Assembly (NCBI GenBank): GCA_031281815.1
Contig: JAITEY010000124.1
Span: 1-12,234, forward strand
From: Desulfovibrio sp.
Lineage (GTDB): Bacteria > Desulfobacterota > Desulfovibrionia > Desulfovibrionales > Desulfovibrionaceae
Direction: 5' to 3'
DNA length: 12,234 nucleotides
Shown here: in pieces, positions 7,457 through 12,234 of the stretch
Layout of the letters: each line of letters begins with the position of its first letter
Numbering within the stretch: the first letter of the stretch is position 1
Program-made: the position numbers and the translations under genes
Notes under the pieces: model-generated
Told to the model about the DNA's origin: nothing
Database searches by the model: none
Seen by the model: only the letters and a program-made list of their open reading frames with translations

Positions 7457-7581
7457 AGTACCGTGTGCCGTATAAATTTTCGCGCCGGCCCCTATTGAGG
7501 GGTGCAGGGGGCATCATTCTCCCTGCCGGGTCCAGGGCGGAGCCTTGGCCGCCGGAGGCATAAAGATAACTTGTTACACGG
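7457..7581 (+). repeat. Dispersed intergenic element, copy 2, with three hairpins
   Basis: The element starts directly after the dxs stop. CCGTGT (7461-7466) at the left end and ACACGG (7576-7581) at the right end are inverted ends. The left AT-rich block 7457-7483 is the inverted match of 3122-3148. Between the ends are three successive hairpins: CCCCT/AGGGG (7489-7502), GCAGGG/CCCTGC (7504-7526) and CCAGGGC-GGA-GCCTTGG (7532-7548, one G-T pair). The GGCCGCCGGAGGC core shared with copy 1 follows. No reading frame or transposase is present, so it resembles a small non-autonomous palindromic element. It could also protect or terminate the dxs message, although no T-run follows the stems. Confidence 0.72.
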
Positions 7582-7736
7582 CAGAAGGGTGTGGAAGAGA
7601 GATTCGGCTTCGCACTGCGCGGGGTCGGCCTTGCCTGTCCCGGTCTGCCTGCCTGGGGAACCGTCCGGCGTTTCCCGGGGAAAAATCGACGCGATGCGCT
7701 GTTTACGCTTTTCTTGCGGTAAAAAACGTGATAGCG
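7582..7736. other. Gene-free leader between repeat element and motA promoter region
   Basis: This is the rest of the 357-base gap between dxs and motA. Short reading frames here run through the repeat and lack family features, so I call no gene. It holds an imperfect stem, GGGAAC.CG ... CG.TTTCCC, around 7656-7680 and an inverted pair ACGCT (7705-7709) / AGCGT (7733-7737). The second arm touches the candidate -35 box of motA, so an operator role is possible but unproven. Confidence 0.4.
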
Positions 7737-7765
7737 TTGAAACACCTTGCTGCGCGAAGTCTACT
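7737..7765 (+). promoter_or_regulatory. Candidate sigma-70-type promoter for motA
   Basis: TTGAAA (7737-7742) and TCTACT (7760-7765) are separated by exactly 17 bases, matching the -35 consensus at 5 of 6 and the -10 at 4 of 6. They lie 48 bases ahead of the motA start. I looked for a flagellar sigma-28 pattern (TAAA ... GCCGATAA) here and saw no convincing one. The call rests on pattern only. Confidence 0.3.
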
Positions 7766-7813
7766 TTGTTGATTGACGCATAAATCGAAATCGGCCTGCA
7801 GAGGATCGTCAAG

Positions 7814-8659
7814 GTGTTTGTTCTTATCGGGTTCATCATTGTTCTCGGCTCGGTACTGGGCGGGTACGCCATACACAGCTCCAATTTCGCCGTGCTGGTG
7901 CAGCCCAACGAATTGCTGATCATATTCGGGGCGGGCGTCGGTTCCCTTATCGCGTCCAACTCCGCCTTTTCGATCAAGCTGACGGCCGGCGGTCTCAAGC
8001 ACGTGTTCAGCAACGGCCCCTCAAAGGCCAAGTATATGGATATGCTGGCCCTGCTGTACGGGCTGTTCGCCAAGATGCAGCGCGAGGGCATAATCAGCGT
8101 GGAAAAGGATATCGAGCAGCCCGAATCCAGCGCCCTGTTCCAGCGTTTTCCCAACATGGCCAAGGACAAGCACGCCTGTTTTTTCATAGGCGACACCCTG
8201 CGTATTTATTTGACTACGGGCAATGCCGGAGAACTGGACAAGCTCATGGGCGTGGACATGAGCGCCATGCACGATGAGGAACTGCTGCCGGCGCACGGAC
8301 TGTCGCATATGGCCGACTCGCTGCCCGGTCTGGGCATCGTCGCCGCGGTGCTCGGCATAGTCGTCACCATGAGCCACATCAACGACGGCCCGGACGTTCT
8401 CGGGCGTTCGGTGGCCGCGGCCCTGGTGGGCACCTTTCTGGGCATACTGCTGTGTTACGGTTTTGTCGGCCCCCTGGGCTCCAAACTGGAAGTGCTGGCG
8501 CACGAGAACCATCTGTTCTATCGGGCCATGCGGGAAGCTCTCGCGGCTTCGGTACGCGGTTCATCGCCCATTGTGGCTCTGGAATACGGGCGGCGCGCCA
8601 TTCCCTTGTCGTTTCGACCCACGTTTCTGGAGATGGAGCAGAAACTTAAGGGGTCATAG
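7814..8659 (+). CDS. motA: Flagellar motor stator protein MotA
   Basis: Inner-membrane subunit of the flagellar stator that, with MotB, forms the ion channel and pushes on FliG. It has 281 residues, normal for the E. coli-like MotA class. Four hydrophobic segments are visible at ~1-21, ~29-50, ~168-189 and ~198-219, with a large cytoplasmic loop between the second and third. Motor-interface charges are conserved as KMQREGIISVEKDIE (R90, E97). The channel prolines are P171 in DSLPGLGIVAAVLGIV and P220 in GFVGPLGSKLE, equivalent to E. coli P173 and P222. VGTFLGILLCYGF is a further family signature. The C-terminus ends in the typical SFRPTFLEMEQKLKG. The start is GTG 7814 with AGAGGA (7800-7805) 8 bases ahead. 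motB follows only after a 198-base structured gap, which is unusual for this pair. Confidence 0.97.
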   Translation: MFVLIGFIIVLGSVLGGYAIHSSNFAVLVQPNELLIIFGAGVGSLIASNSAFSIKLTAGGLKHVFSNGPSKAKYMDMLALLYGLFAKMQREGIISVEKDIEQPESSALFQRFPNMAKDKHACFFIGDTLRIYLTTGNAGELDKLMGVDMSAMHDEELLPAHGLSHMADSLPGLGIVAAVLGIVVTMSHINDGPDVLGRSVAAALVGTFLGILLCYGFVGPLGSKLEVLAHENHLFYRAMREALAASVRGSSPIVALEYGRRAIPLSFRPTFLEMEQKLKGS

Positions 8660-8698
8660 CTCGCCTGCAAAGCACACTCGCGTCCATGCGGTTTTGCT

Positions 8699-8729
8699 CT
8701 GCCGGCAGCGGCGGGAACGCGGTCCCGCC
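8699..8729 (+). repeat. Palindrome and adjoining GC hairpin between motA and motB
   Basis: CTGCCGGCAG (8699-8708) is a perfect 10-base palindrome. It is followed one base later by GGCGGGA / TCCCGCC (8710-8716 and 8723-8729), a 7-bp stem with a 6-base loop. Together with the next hairpin (8738-8765) they make the motA-motB gap highly structured. No coding region is supported in 8660-8857. Confidence 0.6.
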
Positions 8730-8737
8730 TTGCCTCA

Positions 8738-8765
8738 CGAAATGCCGCGCATGCCGGGCATTTCG
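8738..8765 (+). terminator. Terminator-like hairpin between motA and motB
   Basis: CGAAATGCC (8738-8746) and GGCATTTCG (8757-8765) form a perfect 9-bp stem around a 10-base loop, and CAC/GTG outside extends it with a small bulge. The T-rich run GATTTTCTTAT begins a few bases after the stem. This fits a weak intrinsic terminator or a processing/stability element that could lower motB and ftsH expression relative to motA. The T-run is offset from the stem, so termination is uncertain. Confidence 0.5.
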
Positions 8766-8857
8766 GCGTGATTTTCTTATCGCGTTTTGCAATTTCGGAC
8801 GCAAAGTACGGCAATGTTTATCCGGCATCGGAATAACAGGCCGGAACGGAGGATACA

Positions 8858-9571
8858 ATGGCAGGTTCATCCTGGAAAGTCGCATACGCGGACTTTATGA
8901 CAGCCATGATGGCGTTTTTTTTGGTCATGTGGCTTCTGAACATGGCGCCGCAGGAAACCCTCAAGGGCCTTTCCGGCTATTTTCAAGCCGATGCGCGCAA
9001 CCTTTCCAACACCATTTCGCCTTACGGCATTTCCAACAACTCGCTGATCCAGTATGTGGACAAGCTGGATACGCGCCCGCCGATGAGCGAGGCGGAAGAA
9101 TCCGATTACGCCATAGCCCAGAGTCTCAAACAGTACCTGCTCAAGGACGCCGTGCCCTCGGCGGCCAGCGGTCTGACTTCGGACAGTGTGGGCGTGTTGC
9201 TGCAGCTGACCTCGGATCTCATGTTCAGGCCCGGCACGGTCGAGTTTACCGCGGAAGGCGAGAAGGCGATGCAGGAAGTCATGAAGGTTATGCAGAAGTA
9301 CAAAGTGTATCTGGTGGTGCGCGGGCATACGGACAGTACGGAAAGCGGCGCGCCGTACTATCCGTCCAAATGGGAACTGTCCGCGGCCCGGGCCTCTGCC
9401 GCCGTCCGTTATCTGATTGCGCGCGGCATTGATCCGATGCTGATGCGCAGCGTGGCCTATGCGGACACCAGACCGCTCGCGCCGGCAGGACCGGGGTCCG
9501 CAGCCCGCAACGCGAGGGTTGAATTCAATTTTCACAGGCCGGAAGTCATGTCCACCATTGTCGGTTACTGA
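8858..9571 (+). CDS. motB: Flagellar motor stator protein MotB
   Basis: Stator subunit that carries the ion-binding aspartate and anchors the stator to peptidoglycan. The 237-residue protein opens with SWKVAYADFMTAMMAFFLVMWLL (5-27), a single membrane helix with the essential aspartate at D12 (E. coli D32). Near identity to the E. coli helix suggests a proton-driven motor. A linker/plug region follows. The OmpA-like peptidoglycan-binding domain covers ~105-226 with RGHTDS (155-160), WELSAARA (172-179) and NARVEF (218-223). The start is ATG 8858 with GGAGG at 8848-8852 just ahead. An in-frame TAA at 8834-8836 excludes any longer N-terminus, so only five residues precede the conserved tryptophan and the usual Lys/Arg/His-rich cytoplasmic tail is absent. 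The gene overlaps the ftsH ribosome binding site at its stop. Confidence 0.96.
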   Translation: MAGSSWKVAYADFMTAMMAFFLVMWLLNMAPQETLKGLSGYFQADARNLSNTISPYGISNNSLIQYVDKLDTRPPMSEAEESDYAIAQSLKQYLLKDAVPSAASGLTSDSVGVLLQLTSDLMFRPGTVEFTAEGEKAMQEVMKVMQKYKVYLVVRGHTDSTESGAPYYPSKWELSAARASAAVRYLIARGIDPMLMRSVAYADTRPLAPAGPGSAARNARVEFNFHRPEVMSTIVGY

Positions 9572-9583
9572 GGAAAATTCACC

Positions 9584-11755
9584 TTGAACCAGAAAAATTA
9601 TGTGGTTTGGGCGCTGGTGGGCATGATCCTGCTGGTGGCCTTTAATGTTTTCTACCAACAGCCGGTACATAACAGTGAAATTTCCTATACGGATTTTCTC
9701 GACCGGGTCAAAAAACAGCAGGTAGCGGAAGTTCTGGTGCAGAGCACCAAGTTTTCCGGCAGCAGGCTCACCGGGCGCCTCAACGACGGCAGCGTCTTTT
9801 CGAGCTATGCCCCTGACGATCCCTCTCTTGTGGAAACCATGCTGCAGAACGGGGTGACCATCAAGGCCGGCCCGGCCGAGGAATCGCCCTGGTATGTGAT
9901 TTTCCTGACCTCATGGGCGCCCATGATCCTGCTCATCCTGTTCTGGGTCTTTTTCATGCGCCAGATGCAGGGGGGCGGAGGGAAAACCATGAGCTTCGGG
10001 CGGGCGAGGGCGCGCATGCTTTCCCAGGAGTCGGCCAAGGTCACTTTCGAGAGTGTGGCCGGCGTGGATGAAGCCAAGGAAGAACTGAGCGAGGTCGTGG
10101 ATTTTCTGTCCAACCCGAAAAAATTTACGCGCCTGGGCGGGCGCATTCCCAAGGGCGTGCTGCTCATCGGGCCTCCCGGCACAGGCAAGACCTTGTTGGC
10201 CAAGGCCGTCGCGGGTGAGGCCGGCGTGCCTTTTTTCTCTATTTCCGGATCGGATTTCGTGGAGATGTTTGTGGGTGTCGGCGCATCGCGGGTGCGTGAC
10301 CTTTTCGCGCAGGGCAAGAAAAACGCGCCCTGCCTTATTTTCATTGACGAGATCGACGCCGTGGGCCGGCAGCGCGGCGCGGGACTCGGCGGCGGACACG
10401 ACGAGCGCGAGCAGACGTTGAACCAGCTTCTTGTGGAGATGGACGGTTTTGAAGCCAACGAGGGCGTCATCCTCATTGCCGCCACCAACCGTCCGGACGT
10501 GTTGGACCCGGCGTTGCAGCGCCCCGGCCGTTTTGACCGCCAGGTGGTCGTGCCGACGCCGGACATCCGGGGCCGCAAGCAGATACTTGAGGTGCACAGT
10601 AAACGCACCCCTCTGGACAAAGACGTCAATCTCGAAGTTCTGGCCAAGGGCACGCCGGGTTTCTCGGGGGCCGACCTGGAAAATCTGGTCAACGAAGCGG
10701 CCCTCGCCGCCGCCGGGCAAAACAAGGAAGCCCTGAGCATGGCCGATTTCGAGAACGCCAAGGACAAGCTGCTCATGGGCAAGGAGCGGCGCACCATGGT
10801 CCAGACCCCCGAGGACCTGAAAAACACGGCCTACCACGAGGCCGGACATGCCGTACTCAACCTGCTCCTGCCCGAAACCGACACCCTCCACAAAGTGACC
10901 ATCATTCCGCGCGGGCGCGCCTTGGGCGTGACCATGTATCTGCCCGAGGAAGACAAGAACACCCTCAACAAGGTCGAGTTGGAAAGCAAAATCACCATGG
11001 CCTTCGGCGGACGCGCGGCCGAGTTGATTATCTTCAACAAACAGACAACCGGCGCGGCCAACGATATCAAGCGGGCCACGGATACGGCGCGGGCCATGGT
11101 CTGCAAATGGGGTATGAGCGACGTCATCGGCCCCATGGCTGTCGGCGAGCAGAACCAGGAAGTGTTCATCGGTCGCGAGTGGATAACCAATCGCGAGCAC
11201 AGCGAGGAAACAGCCCGTATGGTGGACGCGGAGGTCAAGCGCATTATCGACCATGCCGTGCAGGAAGCCGACCGCCTGTTGCGTGAGCACATAGACAGCC
11301 TGCATCGCGTGGCCGAGGCGTTGCTGGAGCGCGAAACCATTACCGGCGAGGAGGTTGCCAGGCTTATGCGCGGCGAGAGCCTTCCTCCTCTTGATTTGAA
11401 GAGCAACCCGCGCAAACTGACGACTACCAAAGATTTGGAAGAGCAAAATAAACGCGGGGGCGGCGTTTCCGGGAGCGGGGCACAGGAGGCGCAACCTCCG
11501 CAGTCTCCCCCCGGCCGCTCCGGACAAGGCACGGATGCTTCCCGCGCGCGGGCGCGGGACGAGACCGTTGCGCCGGATGCGGTGGGAGCCGCGCCTTCCG
11601 GTCAGGCGCAGCGCGCGGATGTTGCGGCCGAAGGCGAAGACGCGGAAAGCGTATTGCAGACCTACGATAAATCCGGAAAAACGCAGAAGAAATCTTCCTC
11701 CCCGCTCGGCGCGGCCCTGTCCGCCGACGATTCGGACGAAAAGAAAAACGGATAG
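9584..11755 (+). CDS. ftsH: ATP-dependent zinc metalloprotease FtsH
   Basis: Membrane-anchored AAA+ protease that degrades misfolded membrane proteins and selected cytosolic substrates. It has 723 residues. TM1 is ~7-24, a periplasmic domain spans ~25-102 and TM2 is ~103-124. The AAA+ module has Walker A GPPGTGKT (196-203), pore loop FVGVGASR (229-236), Walker B LIFIDEID (251-258), NRPDVLDPALQRPGRFDR (302-319) with its arginine fingers, and the zinc site HEAGH (418-422) with third ligand D494. The start is TTG 9584 with GAGGA (9570-9574) 9 bases ahead. The next in-frame ATG would cut TM1. This Shine-Dalgarno overlaps the motB stop, suggesting coupling. Residues ~610-723 form a long low-complexity tail rich in G, S, P, Q, A and charge, which makes the protein longer than E. 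coli FtsH (644). The catalytic core looks fully intact. Confidence 0.97.
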   Translation: MNQKNYVVWALVGMILLVAFNVFYQQPVHNSEISYTDFLDRVKKQQVAEVLVQSTKFSGSRLTGRLNDGSVFSSYAPDDPSLVETMLQNGVTIKAGPAEESPWYVIFLTSWAPMILLILFWVFFMRQMQGGGGKTMSFGRARARMLSQESAKVTFESVAGVDEAKEELSEVVDFLSNPKKFTRLGGRIPKGVLLIGPPGTGKTLLAKAVAGEAGVPFFSISGSDFVEMFVGVGASRVRDLFAQGKKNAPCLIFIDEIDAVGRQRGAGLGGGHDEREQTLNQLLVEMDGFEANEGVILIAATNRPDVLDPALQRPGRFDRQVVVPTPDIRGRKQILEVHSKRTPLDKDVNLEVLAKGTPGFSGADLENLVNEAALAAAGQNKEALSMADFENAKDKLLMGKERRTMVQTPEDLKNTAYHEAGHAVLNLLLPETDTLHKVTIIPRGRALGVTMYLPEEDKNTLNKVELESKITMAFGGRAAELIIFNKQTTGAANDIKRATDTARAMVCKWGMSDVIGPMAVGEQNQEVFIGREWITNREHSEETARMVDAEVKRIIDHAVQEADRLLREHIDSLHRVAEALLERETITGEEVARLMRGESLPPLDLKSNPRKLTTTKDLEEQNKRGGGVSGSGAQEAQPPQSPPGRSGQGTDASRARARDETVAPDAVGAAPSGQAQRADVAAEGEDAESVLQTYDKSGKTQKKSSSPLGAALSADDSDEKKNG

Positions 11756-11882
11756 AGGATGCCTGCGGAGCGTGGCGTCGGTATTTCAGACGGATGACAC
11801 GGCAAGTCGGAAAACCCGCGCGGCCCGGTCATTTTGCCCGCTCACGGCGTGTTGCCTGCACAGCAACGAACGTAGTCGCGGC
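11756..11882. other. Spacer between ftsH and the tRNA promoter
   Basis: No gene is supported here. The clearest structure is the hairpin GTTGC (11851-11855) / GCAAC (11863-11867), extended by CGT and ACG with a two-base bulge. It has no T-run, so an ftsH terminator is not evident by eye. Confidence 0.4.
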
Positions 11883-11910
11883 TTGACAATGCTTGCGGAC
11901 ATGGGATAGT
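11883..11910 (+). promoter_or_regulatory. Candidate promoter of tRNA-Ser
   Basis: A perfect -35 box TTGACA (11883-11888) is followed after 16 bases by GATAGT (11905-11910), a 4-of-6 match to the -10 consensus. The tRNA starts 36 bases beyond the -10 box, leaving a short leader. That leader contains the perfect 14-base palindrome GTCGGCATGCCGAC (11927-11940). Confidence 0.6.
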
Positions 11911-11946
11911 CGTTCCGTACATAAAAGTCGGCATGCCGACGGCTGC

Positions 11947-12040
11947 GGAGAGGTGTCCGAGTCGGCCGAAGGAGCTCGCCTGCTAAGCGAGTATGCGGGG
12001 ACAACCTGCATCGAGAGTTCGAATCTCTCCCTCTCCGCCA
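11947..12040 (+). tRNA. tRNA-Ser (anticodon GCU)
   Basis: The full cloverleaf can be drawn. The acceptor stem GGAGAGG (11947-11953) pairs with CCTCTCC (12030-12036), followed by discriminator G and an encoded CCA (12038-12040). The anticodon stem CTCGC/GCGAG (11975-11979, 11987-11991) holds the loop CTGCTAA with anticodon GCT at 11982-11984, reading AGC and AGU serine codons. The T arm is GAGAG-TTCGAAT-CTCTC (12013-12029). The long variable arm (~11992-12012) with its own stem is the class II feature of serine tRNAs. Confidence 0.97.
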
Positions 12041-12049
12041 GAATTCAAG

Positions 12050-12089
12050 AAAACCGGCGGGTTACCCATAAGGCGGCCCGCCGGTTTTT
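12050..12089 (+). terminator. Rho-independent terminator of tRNA-Ser
   Basis: AAAACCGGCGGG (12050-12061) pairs perfectly with CCCGCCGGTTTT (12077-12088) around a 15-base loop and runs into TTTTT (12085-12089). The A-tract on the 5' side means it could also stop transcription arriving on the - strand. It lies 10 bases after the tRNA CCA. Confidence 0.92.
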
Positions 12090-12234
12090 GTCGTTTTTTC
12101 CGGTCCGCAGGAAAAATTTTCAATTTTCGGAGAAAAGTTCGTTTAAAAGGGATGAAGACGCTTACAGTTTGCTTAGGAGTTGTTCATTGATTATCTTAAC
12201 ATTTATACGATAGGATCCCGATAATTCCACTATG
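12090..12234. other. AT-rich terminal segment, no gene resolved
   Basis: By hand count this stretch is about 36% GC, clearly lower than the gene-dense DNA before it. It contains A/T runs such as GAAAAATTTTC (12111-12121). An ATG ends the window at 12232-12234, but no strong Shine-Dalgarno precedes it and its frame cannot be judged. It may be the regulatory region of the next gene or the edge of acquired DNA. Confidence 0.5.

Noticed and set aside
7502..7783. Small + strand frame (about 93 codons) between dxs and motA
   Set aside because: It begins inside the hairpin element, has no suitable ribosome binding site and no family resemblance; composition follows the repeat.
8646..8885. Small - strand frame (about 79 codons) covering the motA-motB gap
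   Set aside because: It starts inside motB, passes through perfect hairpins and shows no domain, so a hidden antisense gene is not supported.
8686..9432. + strand frame overlapping motB in another register
   Set aside because: It crosses the hairpins of the motA-motB gap and then reads motB out of frame; motB is firmly identified.
9911..11527. Long - strand frame opposite ftsH (about 538 codons)
   Set aside because: Antisense shadow of a gene with intact AAA+ and zinc-protease motifs; no protein features of its own.
12187..12211. Promoter in the AT-rich end (TTGATT ... TACGAT)
   Set aside because: The spacer is only 13 bases; other pairings in this AT-rich stretch are no better than chance, so I did not call one.

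Overview
The window is 12.2 kb of GC-rich bacterial DNA in which every gene I can support lies on the + strand. Gene content and order (rpsA, xseA, an M23 peptidase, xseB, ispA, dxs, motA, motB, ftsH, tRNA-Ser), together with structured GC-rich repeats between genes, suggest a motile Gram-negative bacterium. A member of the Desulfovibrionales (Desulfobacterota) is my best guess. This placement is inference from protein flavour and repeat style, with no phylogenetic marker compared.

Layout: 1-1584 is the 3' part of rpsA (ribosomal protein S1; the start lies upstream of the window). 1643-2968 is xseA. 2969-3183 is a repeat-rich gap. 3184-4131 is a secreted M23 peptidase. 4141-4383 is xseB. 4384-4536 holds ~70-bp tandem repeats that run into the start of ispA (4537-5466). 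dxs follows at 5492-7456. 7457-7813 is the largest gene-free stretch and starts with a hairpin-rich repeat element that shares two sequence blocks with the 2969-3183 gap. motA (7814-8659) and motB (8858-9571) are separated by a 198-base structured gap. ftsH (9584-11755) follows motB after only 12 bases. A tRNA-Ser(GCU) with its own candidate promoter and a strong terminator (11883-12089) closes the recognisable part, and the last ~145 bases are strikingly AT-rich.

How the genes work together: xseA and xseB encode the two subunits of exodeoxyribonuclease VII. ispA and dxs form an isoprenoid supply pair: Dxs makes 1-deoxy-D-xylulose 5-phosphate, the entry to the MEP pathway, and IspA condenses the resulting C5 units to farnesyl diphosphate. 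The M23 peptidase sits inside this housekeeping cluster. motA and motB encode the flagellar stator. ftsH encodes the membrane-bound AAA+ protease and may be translated from the motB transcript.

I found no new multi-gene system, CRISPR array, toxin-antitoxin pair or transposase. The most unusual signals are in the gaps: a dispersed element present twice with one block inverted, a tandem repeat spanning the ispA start, strong hairpins splitting motA from motB, and a tRNA-Ser next to DNA of different composition that could mark an integration boundary. Two protein oddities are a MotB lacking the usual basic cytoplasmic N-terminus and an FtsH with a long low-complexity C-terminal tail.
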